DNA of 64,000 nt from Lachnospiraceae bacterium V9D3004. GTDB lineage: Bacteria > Bacillota > Clostridia > Lachnospirales > Lachnospiraceae. The notes beneath the pieces are model-generated. The model worked only from the letters and a program-made list of their open reading frames with translations. It was not told the origin of the DNA and made no database searches. The position numbers and the translations under genes were made by a program. Within the stretch, counting starts at the first letter, position 1. Every line of letters begins with the position of its first letter. This document shows positions 19,805 to 29,831 of this stretch, piece after piece. The DNA is taken from positions 186,001-250,000 of the forward strand of contig JHWW01000002.1 in assembly GCA_000621985.1 (NCBI GenBank), in the 5' to 3' direction.

Positions 19805-19805
19805 T
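19779..19805 (+). promoter_or_regulatory. Possible amt promoter inside the end of purF
   Basis: TTGATA (19779-19784) and a perfect TATAAT (19800-19805), 15 nt apart; shifting the -35 by one gives TTTGAT with 16 nt. Spacing is short, so confidence is modest. It would place the hairpin at 19824-19877 in the amt leader. Confidence 0.4.
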
Positions 19806-19823
19806 GCTAGAATATTGATTTTT

Positions 19824-19882
19824 AAGATGCAATGGGGCATCAGGCAGCGTACAGGCTACCCGACCCATCAGCATCTTTTTTT
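19824..19882 (+). terminator. Terminator/attenuator between purF and amt
   Basis: AAGATGC (19824-19830) pairs with GCATCTT (19871-19877), and inside it ATGGG (19832-19836) pairs with CCCAT (19864-19868). T7 follows and then, at once, the amt RBS AAGGAGGAG. The T tract touching the RBS suggests either a plain purF terminator or an attenuator of amt. Confidence 0.7.
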
Positions 19883-19896
19883 AAGGAGGAGATAAT

Positions 19897-21681
19897 ATGA
19901 GTGAAGAAGTAATGAGTTTCGTATCAGATAATATTTTTGGTGTTTGGTTTCTTATAGGTGCAGCACTGGTTTTCTGGATGCAGGCAGGTTTTGCTATGGT
20001 AGAAACTGGTTTCACCAGAGCAAAGAATGCAGGTAACATTATAATGAAGAATCTTATGGATTTCTGTATCGGTACCGTAATGTTCATCCTCATCGGATTT
20101 TCACTGTTGCTTGGTGAGGATATAGTAGGACTTATCGGAAAGCCCGGATTTGATATATTCACATCATTTGCGGATTTTGATTGGTCCAATTTCGTATTCA
20201 ACCTTGTATTCTGTGCTACAACGGCAACGATCGTATCGGGAGCAATGGCTGAGAGAACAAAGTTCTTATCATACTGTGTATATTCGGCTGTTATATCCGG
20301 TTTGATCTATCCGATAGAAGCTCACTGGGTATGGGGCGGAGGATTCCTCGCACAGATGGGATTCCATGATTTTGCAGGTTCGGCATGTATCCATATGGTT
20401 GGTGGTATATGCGCACTTATCGGTGCAGCAATACTTGGACCCCGTATCGGTAAGTTCTCTAAGAATAAAGAAGGAAAAGTTGTCAAAGTCAATGCATTTC
20501 CTGGACACAACCTTCCGATCGGAGCACTTGGTGTATTCATTCTGTGGTTAGGCTGGTATGGATTCAACGGTGCAGCTGCAGTAAGTGTTGACGAACTTGG
20601 AGCAATATTTGTTACAACAACGATCGCACCGGCAATTGCAACTGTAGTATGTATGATATTCACATGGATCAAATTCGGTAAGCCTGATGTATCAATGTGT
20701 CTGAACGCTTCTCTTGCAGGTCTTGTTGCAATAACAGCACCTTGTGATGTGACTGATGCATTCGGAGCAATTGTGATAGGTATCGTAGCAGGACTTCTGG
20801 TAGTATTCGGTGTATGGCTTCTTGATCATAAGCTTCATATTGATGACCCGGTTGGTGCAGTAGCAGTTCATATGATGAACGGTATCTGGGGAACTATTGC
20901 AGTAGGTTTATTTGCAACAGATACGGCTCCTGCATATGCAAGAGGTTTTGGTGACGGAGTGGAATTCGGTGGAAACCAGATCTGCGGAACAGGTTTATTC
21001 TACGGTGGCGGATTCAAACTCCTTGGAACACAGCTTCTCGGTGTATTGACGATCGCAGCTTATACGGCAGTAGCAATTACAATTACTTTCTTCGTAATTA
21101 AAGCAGTATTCGGTCTGAGAGCATCGGAAGAAGAAGAGATCGTTGGTCTTGATTCTACAGAACACGGACTTGCATCAGCATATTCGGGATTCGGACTTAT
21201 GGATATATCTAACATCATGGAAGAAAATGAGAATACTGATCTTGGTGTAAGTGATTATGAAAAGGCATCACAGGCTAAGAAAGATGCAGCTGTCAAGGTA
21301 GTCGGTGAACCGGTTGATACCGACACCGGAATACATAAGGTAGTAATCGTTGCCAAGTTGTCAAGATATGAGAAACTTAGAAAAGCACTCAATAATCTTG
21401 GTGTAACGGGAATGACAATGACTCAGGTAATGGGATGCGGTATCCAGAACGGATCCGGCGAGAAATATCGTGGTGTTGAACTTGATGCAACACTCCTTCC
21501 AAAAGTTAAGATCGAAGTTGTTGTAAGTAAGATTCCTGTATCAGATGTAATTGAAACAGTTAAGAAGACGCTCTATACCGGTCATATCGGAGATGGAAAG
21601 ATCTTTGTATACAATGTACAGAATGTAATTAAGGTACGTACCGGTGAAGAAGGATATGAGGCACTGCAAGATGTTGAATAG
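19897..21681 (+). CDS. amt: Ammonium transporter fused to a C-terminal PII signalling domain
   Basis: 594 residues, about 180 longer than a plain Amt. Residues 1-410 are the eleven-helix channel: FWMQAGFAMVETGFTRAKN near 26, AHWVWGGGFL near 147 and DFAGSACIHMVGG near 159. The two pore histidines fall in the IHMVGG and VHMMNGIWG stretches. After a short linker, residues about 480-594 form a GlnK/PII domain: HKVVIVAKLSRYEKLRKAL, then a T-loop with EKYRGVE whose Tyr matches the uridylylation site of PII, then LLPKVKIEVVV and GHIGDGKIFVYNV. PII normally plugs Amt pores in trans when nitrogen is rich; here the regulator is covalently attached. No separate glnK or glnD is seen in the window. Position among gdhA, glnN and gltBD fits ammonia uptake. 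Confidence 0.96.
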   Translation: MSEEVMSFVSDNIFGVWFLIGAALVFWMQAGFAMVETGFTRAKNAGNIIMKNLMDFCIGTVMFILIGFSLLLGEDIVGLIGKPGFDIFTSFADFDWSNFVFNLVFCATTATIVSGAMAERTKFLSYCVYSAVISGLIYPIEAHWVWGGGFLAQMGFHDFAGSACIHMVGGICALIGAAILGPRIGKFSKNKEGKVVKVNAFPGHNLPIGALGVFILWLGWYGFNGAAAVSVDELGAIFVTTTIAPAIATVVCMIFTWIKFGKPDVSMCLNASLAGLVAITAPCDVTDAFGAIVIGIVAGLLVVFGVWLLDHKLHIDDPVGAVAVHMMNGIWGTIAVGLFATDTAPAYARGFGDGVEFGGNQICGTGLFYGGGFKLLGTQLLGVLTIAAYTAVAITITFFVIKAVFGLRASEEEEIVGLDSTEHGLASAYSGFGLMDISNIMEENENTDLGVSDYEKASQAKKDAAVKVVGEPVDTDTGIHKVVIVAKLSRYEKLRKALNNLGVTGMTMTQVMGCGIQNGSGEKYRGVELDATLLPKVKIEVVVSKIPVSDVIETVKKTLYTGHIGDGKIFVYNVQNVIKVRTGEEGYEALQDVE

Positions 21682-21687
21682 AGTTAC

Positions 21688-21837
21688 TATTCGCGGTTGA
21701 TTTGGGCACGTAAGCCGATGCAAGCTAGCTTGCAGATCGGCTTACGTGGATCAAATCGTACTGCGAAGCAGTGACCAAACAGCGTGAGCGTTTGCACGAA
21801 GTGCAAATGCGAATGTTGGTTGGTCAGACCGCGAATA
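21688..21837. repeat. Cloverleaf intergenic element 1 (amt-pyrG)
   Basis: Outer 10-bp stem 21688-21697 with 21828-21837. Arm 1 (21699-21757) has a 6-bp base, a perfect 13-bp stem (21707-21719 with 21736-21748) and a palindromic tip. Arm 2 is the mini-hairpin ACTGC-GAA-GCAGT (21760-21772). Arm 3 (21773-21825) closes with GACCAA/TTGGTC and carries a 10-bp inner stem (21788-21797 with 21801-21810) around a GAA loop. The outer stem matches that of the element at 48592 except for one compensated base pair. I do not recognise it as a named RNA or repeat class. Confidence 0.8.
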
Positions 21838-21849
21838 AAATATATATGG

Positions 21850-21942
21850 ACGTGCGAGTCCGGGGTATGAGTTTTCGGCCTCGCACGTGTATGTTGGTTC
21901 GGCTGACCTGTGGGGAAGAGCAGAGTGTTGTTCCTCGCAGGT
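21850..21942. repeat. Two further hairpins after cloverleaf 1, upstream of pyrG
   Basis: A 9-bp stem (21850-21858 with 21880-21888) and a weaker one (ACCTG 21906-21910 with CAGGT 21938-21942, inner GGAA/TTCC). With the cloverleaf they fill the whole 311-nt amt-pyrG gap. No clear promoter for pyrG is seen in it. Confidence 0.6.
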
Positions 21943-21992
21943 GGGGTGAATGAGCAAAGAGGGAAAAGAGAATTATGAAAGGGGGCAGTCAT

Positions 21993-23621
21993 ATGGCTGT
22001 CAAATATGTATTTGTTACCGGTGGCGTTGTTTCCGGATTGGGTAAGGGAATAACGGCATCGTCACTTGGAAGGCTGCTTAAGTCGAGAGGGTATCGTGTA
22101 ACGATGCAAAAATTTGATCCGTATATCAACATGGATCCGGGAACCATGAATCCTATTCAGCATGGCGAAGTGTTCGTGACTGATGACGGAACAGAGACGG
22201 ATCTGGATCTTGGACATTATGAGAGATTCATTGATGAAAGTCTTGATAAGAATTCTAATGTAACTACCGGAAAGATATACTGGTCGGTTCTTCAGAAGGA
22301 AAGACACGGAGATTACGGCGGAGGAACGGTTCAGGTTATTCCTCACATAACAAATGAGATCAAGAGTCGTTTTTATTCGGGTGACAGTGATGAAAACGAG
22401 ATCGCTATAATTGAAGTCGGCGGAACTGTCGGGGACATCGAGAGCCAGCCATTTCTTGAAGCGATAAGACAATTCCAGCACGATGTGGGACATAATAATG
22501 CGATCCTGATTCATGTGACATTAATACCATACATTAAGGCATCCGGAGAGCTGAAGACCAAACCCACACAGCAGAGTGTAAAAGAATTACAGGGAATGGG
22601 ATTGTGGCCTGACATAATAGTTTGCCGGACAGAATATGAGTTATCAGAGGAACTTAAGTCGAAGATAGCTCTGTTTTGTAATGTTACGGCGAAAAATGTT
22701 CTGCAGAATATGGATGTTGAATATCTGTATGAAGCACCGCTTGCATTAGAGAGAGAACACCTTGCACAGGTCGTATGCGGGGCACTTGAGATAGATTGTC
22801 CTGAGCCCGATCTTACAGACTGGAAGGACATGATACACAGACTTCGTAATCCCAAGACAGAAGTAACAATTGCGGTTGTAGGAAAATATATTCAGTTACA
22901 TGATGCATACCTCAGTGTTGTTGAAGCGCTTAAACACGGCGGTATTGCCGCAGGAGCACTGGTACATATCGATTGGATCGATTCTGAAGAGTTTGAGAAA
23001 GACGATATCTCATCAAAGCTTTCAGGTGCAGACGGAATACTTGTTCCGGGAGGTTTCGGACAAAGAGGTGTGGAAGGTAAGATCAAGGCGATAAAATACG
23101 CCAGAGAGAATAATATACCATTCTTAGGTATATGTCTTGGAATGCAGATGGCGGTTGTAGAATATGCAAGAAATGTTATAGGATTCGAAGATGCAGACAG
23201 TATAGAATTCAATCCGGACACACCGCATCCGGTTATAGCGCTTATGCCTGATCAGGAAGGCGTGACCAATATAGGAGGTACGTTAAGACTGGGAGCTTAT
23301 CCATGTATTCTGAGTGATAACACTCTTGCAAGATCATTATTCAATGAAGAAAAAATATATGAAAGACACAGACACAGATACGAATTCAATAATGATTATA
23401 TCGAAGATTTTGAGAAGACCGGAATGGTATTTTCAGGACGGTCGCCGGATGGCAGGATCATAGAGATGTTGGAATTACCGGAACATCCTTTCTTCATTGC
23501 GACGCAGGGACATCCGGAATTCAAGTCAAGACCCAACAGGGCACATCCGTTATTCAGAGGATTAATTGAAAATGCCATAAAATATGCAAAATCCAATCAG
23601 GGAGGAAATAAAAATGAGTGA
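21993..23621 (+). CDS. pyrG: CTP synthase
   Basis: 542 residues from ATG 21993, with AAAGGGGGC just upstream; an ATG at 21975 in the same frame overlaps that site and is rejected. It converts UTP to CTP using glutamine nitrogen. The N-terminal synthase domain starts [20 protein letters not shown] (phosphate-binding loop) and includes [12 protein letters not shown]. The C-terminal class I amidotransferase has its nucleophile Cys in FLGICLGMQ and the His/Glu pair in GHPEFKSRP. Its end overlaps the gltB start by 8 nt (ATGAGTGA), so the two are translationally coupled, which ties pyrimidine and glutamate synthesis in one transcript. Confidence 0.97.
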   Translation: MAVKYVFVTGGVVSGLGKGITASSLGRLLKSRGYRVTMQKFDPYINMDPGTMNPIQHGEVFVTDDGTETDLDLGHYERFIDESLDKNSNVTTGKIYWSVLQKERHGDYGGGTVQVIPHITNEIKSRFYSGDSDENEIAIIEVGGTVGDIESQPFLEAIRQFQHDVGHNNAILIHVTLIPYIKASGELKTKPTQQSVKELQGMGLWPDIIVCRTEYELSEELKSKIALFCNVTAKNVLQNMDVEYLYEAPLALEREHLAQVVCGALEIDCPEPDLTDWKDMIHRLRNPKTEVTIAVVGKYIQLHDAYLSVVEALKHGGIAAGALVHIDWIDSEEFEKDDISSKLSGADGILVPGGFGQRGVEGKIKAIKYARENNIPFLGICLGMQMAVVEYARNVIGFEDADSIEFNPDTPHPVIALMPDQEGVTNIGGTLRLGAYPCILSDNTLARSLFNEEKIYERHRHRYEFNNDYIEDFEKTGMVFSGRSPDGRIIEMLELPEHPFFIATQGHPEFKSRPNRAHPLFRGLIENAIKYAKSNQGGNKNE

Positions 23622-26600
23622 GAACAGGGGATTGTACAGAGAACAATTTGAACATGACAACTGCGGTATAGGAGCAGTTGTGAGCAGCAAGGGAATCAAG
23701 TCCCATCAGACAGTGGAGAATGCTCTTAAGATAGTGGAAAATCTTGAGCACAGGGCAGGAAAGGATGCAGAAGGAAAAACCGGTGACGGTGTCGGAATCT
23801 TACTTCAGATCTCGCACAAATTCTTCAAAAAAGAATGTAAAAAAATCGGTATAAACATTGGAAATGAAAGGGAATACGGAATTGCCCAACTGTTTTTTCC
23901 GCAGAATGAATTAAAGCGTAATCAGGCTAAAAAAATGTTCGAGATCATTGTTAACAAAGAGGAGCTCGAGATACTGGGATACAGAGATGTCCCGGTTGAT
24001 GCTGACGTTCTCGGACATAAGGCAAGAGAGTGTATGCCGCATATTGTCCAGGCATTTATAAAGAAACCGGACAATCTTTCTACAGGAATAGAATTTGACA
24101 GGGCATTATATGTTGCAAGAAGAGAATTCGAACAGTCAAATGACAATACTTACGTTGTATCAATGTCAAGCAGAACCATCGTCTATAAAGGAATGTTTCT
24201 TGTTGGTCAGTTGAGGACATTTTTTGCCGATCTTCAGGATAAGGCATATGAATCAGCGATCGCTATGGTACATTCAAGATTCAGTACCAATACGAATCCA
24301 AGCTGGGAGAGAGCTCATCCCAACAGATTCATTGTACATAACGGTGAGATCAATACGATCAGAGGTAATGCCGATAAGATGCTTGCCCGTGAGGAAACAA
24401 TGGAATCCGAATATCTTAAGGGACAGCTTCATAAGGTGCTTCCTGTTGTAGATACAAGAGGATCCGATTCCGCAATGCTTGATAATACGCTGGAGTTCCT
24501 CGTTATGAACGGAATGGAGCTTCCGCTTGCGGTAATGATCACGATTCCCGAGCCATGGGCCAACAACCAGACCCTTGATCAGGATGAGAGAGATTTTTAT
24601 CAGTATTATGCAACAATGATGGAACCGTGGGACGGTCCTGCTTCAATTGTATTTTCAGACGGTGATGTTGTGGGTGCTGTGCTTGATCGAAACGGTCTCA
24701 GACCTTCAAGATATTATGTCCTTAAAAACGGTGATGTAGTACTTTCATCCGAAGTTGGTGTCCTTGATATTCCCGAGGAGGATATAGTACTTAAGGAAAG
24801 ACTTCATCCGGGAAAAATGCTTCTTATAGATACTGTTAGCGGCAGTATTCTTCAGGATGAAGAAGTAAAGGCAAGATATATTACCAAACAGCCTTACGGT
24901 GAATGGCTTGACAGTAATCTTGTATTATTAAAAGAGATCAAGATACCTAATTTCAGAATTGATACATACGAAGGAGACAGGCTTAAGAAACTTCAGAAGG
25001 CTTTCGGTTATACATATGAGGAATACCGTAATTCCATTTATAATATGGCATTAAGCGGTTCCGAAGCAATAGCTGCCATGGGTGTAGATACGCCTCTTGC
25101 CGCTTTGTCAGGAAAAAATCACGGATTATTCGATTATTTCAAACAATTATTCGCACAGGTTACCAATCCTCCTATTGATGCGATCAGAGAAGAGATAGTA
25201 ACAAGTACGACCGTATATGTCGGAAGACAGGGTAATCTGATCGAAGAAAAATCAGAGAACTGCCAGGTATTAAAGATAGAGAATCCGATCCTTACGAATA
25301 CGGATATGCTTAAGATAAAGCATATGGAGCGTGAGGGCTTCAAAGTATGTGTTGTGCCGATCACCTATTATAAGAGTACGAAGCTTGAGAGAGCGATAGA
25401 CAGATTATTTGTTGCTGTTGATAAAGCTTATAAAGACGGAGCCAATATCATCGTGTTGTCGGACAGGGGAGTTGATGAAAATCACGTTCCTATCCCTTCA
25501 CTGCTTGCGGTATCCGCTGTTCATCAGCATCTTGTAAATACGAAAAAGCAGACTTCACTTGCACTCATCCTTGAATCCGGTGAGCCGAGAGAGGTACATC
25601 ATTTTGCTACCCTGTTAGGTTATGGTGCTGTTGCAGTCAATCCATATCTTGCACAGGATACAATAAGGGAACTTATTGATGAGAATCTTCTTGATAAAGA
25701 TTATTATGCTGCTGTGGACGATTACAATTATGCGATACTTCACGGTATAGTTAAGATCGCTTCAAAGATGGGTATATCAACGATCCAGTCTTATCAGGGT
25801 GCGAAGATATTCGAAGCAATCGGAATCTCTAAGAATGTTGTTGACACATATTTCAACGGAACAGTCAGCAGAGTCGGTGGAATCGAGCTTGAAGATATTG
25901 AAAAGCAGACCGATGAGAGACATTCAAGGGCATTCGATCCGTTAGGTCTTGAGATCGATCTTACTCTTGACAGTTTGGGCAAACATAAGAGAAGAAGCGG
26001 AGGCGAGGAGCACAGATACAATCCGCAGACAATACATATGCTTCAGCAGGCATGCTGGACCGGCAATTACGAATTATATAAAAAATATACAGAACTTATC
26101 AACGAAGAAAAAAGCGGTTATTTAAGAAGTATGATGGATTTTGTATATCCTGAAAAGGGAGTTCCGTTAGATGAAGTTGAGAGTGAAGATGATATAGTTA
26201 AAAGATTCAAGACCGGTGCAATGTCTTACGGATCGATCTCTGAAGAAGCTCATGAAACACTTGCTATCGCAATGAACAGACTTCATGGCAAATCAAATAC
26301 CGGTGAAGGCGGAGAAAGTGAGGAACGTCTTGATTCGGCAGGAAGCGAAGTTGACAGATGTTCTGCGATCAAGCAGGTTGCATCAGGAAGATTTGGAGTA
26401 ACAAGCAGATATCTTGTAAGCGCAAAAGAGATCCAGATAAAGATGGCGCAGGGTGCAAAGCCCGGAGAAGGAGGACATCTTCCTGCAAGAAAAGTGTATC
26501 CGTGGATCGCAAAGACCAGACATTCAACACCGGGTGTAAGTCTTATATCACCGCCGCCTCATCATGATATATATTCGATAGAGGACCTTGCGGAGCTTAT

Positions 26601-28161
26601 ATATGACCTTAAAAATGCGAATAAATATGCTGACATTTCAGTCAAACTTGTATCGGAAGCCGGTGTGGGTACTGTAGCTGCCGGTGTTGCAAAAGCCGGA
26701 GCTCAGGTTATTCTTATATCGGGTTATGACGGCGGAACAGGAGCTGCTCCGGAAAGTTCTATTCATAATGCCGGACTTCCATGGGAACTCGGACTTGCCG
26801 AGACACATCAGACACTTATACAGAACGGACTCAGAAGCAGGGTGCGCATCGAAACAGACGGTAAGCTCATGAGCGGACGTGATGTTGCGATAGCTGCGCT
26901 TCTCGGTGCCGAAGAATTCGGATTTGCAACTGCACCGCTTGTAACAATGGGATGTATTATGATGCGTGTATGTAATCTTGATACATGTCCTGTTGGTGTT
27001 GCGACCCAGAATCCGGAGCTTCGTAAAAGGTTCAAAGGAAAGCCTGAATATGTGGAGAATTTCATGAGATTTATTGCAAGAGATCTTCGTGAACATATGG
27101 CAAAACTTGGTGTAAGAACAATTAACGAAATGGTAGGAAGAACGGGAATGCTTAAGATCAGGGAAGATAATTCCCTCGTAATGGCGCCTAAGATGGACCT
27201 TAGCGAGATATTGTATCATCCCGAAAATAATTCCGATGATTCACCTGTAATTTTCGACAAATCACAGGTATATGATTTTGAACTTGAAAAAACTCTTGAT
27301 GAGAAGATTCTTATTAAAAAATTATCGGGTGCCGTTAAAGCCGGTGAGAGAATTGAGATAAATGTAAATGTAAGCAATACAGACAGAGCATTCGGAACTA
27401 TCCTTGGTGCAGAGATCACAAGGAATCATAAGAATGGTCTTGAAGAAGATACGATAAGGGTTAATTGTACGGGAGCAGGAGGACAGAGCTTCGGAGCATT
27501 TATTCCTTCAGGACTTACACTGTCGCTGTGCGGCGATACAAACGATTATTTCGGTAAAGGATTATCAGGAGGAAAACTTGCGATATTCCCGCCGAAGAAC
27601 AGAGGTTATAAAGCAGAAGATAATGTTATTGCAGGAAATGTTGCGTTGTACGGTGCAACAAGCGGTAAGGTATTCATCAACGGAATCGCAGGCGAGCGTT
27701 TTGCTGTAAGAAATTCCGGTGCTTTTGCCGTGGTTGAAGGAGTGGGAGAGCATGGATGCGAATATATGACCGGCGGAAGAGTTGTTGTACTCGGACGTAC
27801 AGGCAAAAACTTCGCTGCAGGAATGAGCGGCGGTATCGCGTATGTTCTTGATGAAGATAATCATCTGTACCGCAACCTTAACAAGGATATGATCTCAATA
27901 GAAAAATTAGAGAGCAAATATGACATAATCGAGCTTAAAAATCTTATTGAAGAACACGTTGAAGCAACGGGTTCCGAAAGAGGAAAAATGATACTTTCAG
28001 ATTGGGATTATTATGTAGAACATTTCAAAAAAATAATTCCTAACGATTATAAAAAGATCACAGCTCTTTCTTCCAAGCTCGAAGAAAAAGGAATGAGCAG
28101 GGAACAGGCACAGATGGAAGCATTTTACGAGAGTTTTTCGGATAATAATAAGGAGGACTAA
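23614..28161 (+). CDS. gltB: Glutamate synthase large subunit
   Basis: 1515 residues from ATG 23614 (RBS GGGAGG), the usual size. It makes two glutamates from glutamine and 2-oxoglutarate. The N-terminal class II amidotransferase carries its Cys in [10 protein letters not shown]; as in the family, a short propeptide is expected to be cut before it. The FMN/synthase half includes [42 protein letters not shown] and the 3Fe-4S Cys cluster in [16 protein letters not shown]. The C-terminal beta-helix (Gly-rich, [10 protein letters not shown]) follows. The start overlaps pyrG by 8 nt and gltD begins 4 nt after the stop, so all three are co-transcribed. Confidence 0.97.
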   Translation: MSENRGLYREQFEHDNCGIGAVVSSKGIKSHQTVENALKIVENLEHRAGKDAEGKTGDGVGILLQISHKFFKKECKKIGINIGNEREYGIAQLFFPQNELKRNQAKKMFEIIVNKEELEILGYRDVPVDADVLGHKARECMPHIVQAFIKKPDNLSTGIEFDRALYVARREFEQSNDNTYVVSMSSRTIVYKGMFLVGQLRTFFADLQDKAYESAIAMVHSRFSTNTNPSWERAHPNRFIVHNGEINTIRGNADKMLAREETMESEYLKGQLHKVLPVVDTRGSDSAMLDNTLEFLVMNGMELPLAVMITIPEPWANNQTLDQDERDFYQYYATMMEPWDGPASIVFSDGDVVGAVLDRNGLRPSRYYVLKNGDVVLSSEVGVLDIPEEDIVLKERLHPGKMLLIDTVSGSILQDEEVKARYITKQPYGEWLDSNLVLLKEIKIPNFRIDTYEGDRLKKLQKAFGYTYEEYRNSIYNMALSGSEAIAAMGVDTPLAALSGKNHGLFDYFKQLFAQVTNPPIDAIREEIVTSTTVYVGRQGNLIEEKSENCQVLKIENPILTNTDMLKIKHMEREGFKVCVVPITYYKSTKLERAIDRLFVAVDKAYKDGANIIVLSDRGVDENHVPIPSLLAVSAVHQHLVNTKKQTSLALILESGEPREVHHFATLLGYGAVAVNPYLAQDTIRELIDENLLDKDYYAAVDDYNYAILHGIVKIASKMGISTIQSYQGAKIFEAIGISKNVVDTYFNGTVSRVGGIELEDIEKQTDERHSRAFDPLGLEIDLTLDSLGKHKRRSGGEEHRYNPQTIHMLQQACWTGNYELYKKYTELINEEKSGYLRSMMDFVYPEKGVPLDEVESEDDIVKRFKTGAMSYGSISEEAHETLAIAMNRLHGKSNTGEGGESEERLDSAGSEVDRCSAIKQVASGRFGVTSRYLVSAKEIQIKMAQGAKPGEGGHLPARKVYPWIAKTRHSTPGVSLISPPPHHDIYSIEDLAELIYDLKNANKYADISVKLVSEAGVGTVAAGVAKAGAQVILISGYDGGTGAAPESSIHNAGLPWELGLAETHQTLIQNGLRSRVRIETDGKLMSGRDVAIAALLGAEEFGFATAPLVTMGCIMMRVCNLDTCPVGVATQNPELRKRFKGKPEYVENFMRFIARDLREHMAKLGVRTINEMVGRTGMLKIREDNSLVMAPKMDLSEILYHPENNSDDSPVIFDKSQVYDFELEKTLDEKILIKKLSGAVKAGERIEINVNVSNTDRAFGTILGAEITRNHKNGLEEDTIRVNCTGAGGQSFGAFIPSGLTLSLCGDTNDYFGKGLSGGKLAIFPPKNRGYKAEDNVIAGNVALYGATSGKVFINGIAGERFAVRNSGAFAVVEGVGEHGCEYMTGGRVVVLGRTGKNFAAGMSGGIAYVLDEDNHLYRNLNKDMISIEKLESKYDIIELKNLIEEHVEATGSERGKMILSDWDYYVEHFKKIIPNDYKKITALSSKLEEKGMSREQAQMEAFYESFSDNNKED

Positions 28162-28165
28162 GGGG

Positions 28166-29644
28166 ATGGAAGAACAGAATAAAAAAATGGAATTCGGTAT
28201 GGATCCGGAGAGGTTTGAGGCGCCTCTCGAAAGAATAAAACATTTTAATGAATTTCACGCTCCGGTTTCGCTTGAAAAACAGCAGAATCAGGGTGACAGA
28301 TGTATGAACTGCGGGGTTCCTTTCTGCCAGAACGGCCAGCTTGTAGGAACAATGTTTTCGGGATGTCCGCTTAATAATCTGGTTCCCGAGACGAACAATC
28401 TTGTATGCGGAGGTAACTGGGAACAGGCATATGAAAGGCTTACAAAGACAAACCCGCTTCCCGAATTCACAAGCAGAGTATGTCCGGCATTATGCGAACA
28501 TGCCTGCACACATAATCTCTTCGAGCCTCCTGTGGAGACAAAGGAAAATGAACGTGCTATAATCGAAAATGCATATAAGAACGGATGGGTACATTCCGCA
28601 CCTCCGGCTGTAAGAACAGGAAAGAAAGTTGCTATCGTCGGAAGCGGTCCGTCAGGACTTGCAGCAGCATTAAAACTTAATAAAAGAGGACATGAAGTAA
28701 CGGTATTCGAACGTTCCGACAGGATCGGAGGACTTATAAGATACGGAATTCCGAATATGAAGCTTGACAAGAGCGTGATCGACAGAAGAATGGAGATCAT
28801 GGAAGCTGACGGGATCAAATTCCGTACAGGAGTCGATGTCGGAAAAGATATTAAAGCAGAAGATCTGAAAAAAGAATACGATGCGGTCGTATTAACATGC
28901 GGTGCATCAAATCCAAGAGATATAGGCGCACCCGGGCGTGACGCCGATGGAATATATTTTGCTGTTACATATCTTGCTGCTAATACAAAATGGCTTCTTG
29001 ACGGCAGAAAAACCGAAGAATCTCCGATAAGTGCCAAGGATAAGAATGTAATAGTTATCGGAGGCGGAGATACAGGTAATGACTGTGTAGGAACTGCTAT
29101 AAGACAGGGAGCAAAATCAGTGACACAGCTTGAGATGATGCCGATGCCTCCTGAAGAAAGAGCAGATAATAATCCATGGCCCGAATGGCCGAGAGTCCTT
29201 AAGACAGATTACGGTCAGCAGGAAGCGATCGCGGTATTCGGTCACGATCCGAGAATATACAAGACAACCGTAAAAGAATTCATAAAAGACAAAAAAGGAA
29301 AATTAAAGAAAGCAGTTATAGTCAGTCTTGAATCAAAGAAAGACGAAAAAACAGGAAGAATGCAGATGGTTCCGATTGAGGGAAGTGAGAAAGAAATACC
29401 CGCAGAACTTGTTCTTATAGCTGCAGGATTCTTAGGAAGTGAGAAATATGTTACCGACGCATTCAAAGTTGAAGTGGACGGAAGAACCAACGTATCGACA
29501 AACGACTTCGAAACATCTGTAAAAGGTGTATTCGCTGCAGGCGACATGAGAAGAGGACAGTCACTTGTAGTATGGGCAATACGTGAAGGAATAGACGTGG
29601 CACGTGCCGTCGACAAAAACCTTATGGGGTATACAAACTTGTAA
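28166..29644 (+). CDS. gltD: Glutamate synthase small subunit, NAD(P)H-dependent
   Basis: 492 residues. It feeds electrons from NAD(P)H through FAD and two 4Fe-4S clusters to GltB. The N-terminal cluster region has CMNCGVPFCQ, SGCPLNN and VCPALCEHACTHN. The FAD-binding motif is VAIVGSGPSGLAAA near residue 153 and the pyridine nucleotide motif is VIVIGGGDTGNDCVG near 295. The C-terminal GVFAAGDMRRGQSLVVWAI is the usual FAD-tail motif. RBS AAGGAGG, 4 nt after gltB. Cloverleaf element 2 starts 4 nt after its stop. Confidence 0.97.
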   Translation: MEEQNKKMEFGMDPERFEAPLERIKHFNEFHAPVSLEKQQNQGDRCMNCGVPFCQNGQLVGTMFSGCPLNNLVPETNNLVCGGNWEQAYERLTKTNPLPEFTSRVCPALCEHACTHNLFEPPVETKENERAIIENAYKNGWVHSAPPAVRTGKKVAIVGSGPSGLAAALKLNKRGHEVTVFERSDRIGGLIRYGIPNMKLDKSVIDRRMEIMEADGIKFRTGVDVGKDIKAEDLKKEYDAVVLTCGASNPRDIGAPGRDADGIYFAVTYLAANTKWLLDGRKTEESPISAKDKNVIVIGGGDTGNDCVGTAIRQGAKSVTQLEMMPMPPEERADNNPWPEWPRVLKTDYGQQEAIAVFGHDPRIYKTTVKEFIKDKKGKLKKAVIVSLESKKDEKTGRMQMVPIEGSEKEIPAELVLIAAGFLGSEKYVTDAFKVEVDGRTNVSTNDFETSVKGVFAAGDMRRGQSLVVWAIREGIDVARAVDKNLMGYTNL

Positions 29645-29647
29645 AAA

Positions 29648-29798
29648 GACCGGCACCCGGTGTGACCGTGAAGAATTCAGTCGGAAAGCTTGCTTTCCAG
29701 ATGAATTCTTCATGGTCACACCGGGCGGACAAGATGCGAAGCATCTCCGTCCGCCCACATTCGCCTGTGCTATGCACAGGCGAATGCGGGTGCCGGTC
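29648..29798. repeat. Cloverleaf intergenic element 2 (gltD-carA)
   Basis: A nearly fully paired four-way junction. Outer 12-bp perfect stem 29648-29659 with 29787-29798. Arm 1: 20-nt arms 29659-29678 and 29703-29722, perfectly paired except one G-T, with an inner 7-bp stem at 29683-29698. Arm 2: GGGCGGAC (29723-29730) with GTCCGCCC (29749-29756), tip AGATGC-GAA-GCATCT. Arm 3: perfect 13-bp stem 29758-29770 with 29774-29786. Almost no unpaired bases remain at the junction. It is GC-rich compared with the genes around it and fills the gap. Confidence 0.85.
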
Positions 29799-29831
29799 AT
29801 ACCCCACCCAATACATGAGGAATGGAGAAAC

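Noticed and set aside
24224-24451. Short alternative-frame ORFs inside gltB, carB, pyrG and other long genes
   Set aside because: They are shadows of recognised genes, without ribosome binding sites or recognisable domains.
29648-29798. tRNA or tmRNA-like gene
   Set aside because: The cloverleaf shape is superficial: arms are 13-20 bp, and there is no anticodon loop, T-loop (TTCRANY) or CCA end.
29604-29831. Long N-terminal extension of CarA
   Set aside because: The open frame runs through cloverleaf element 2 and the end of gltD; the ATG at 29832 has the site and matches the family start.
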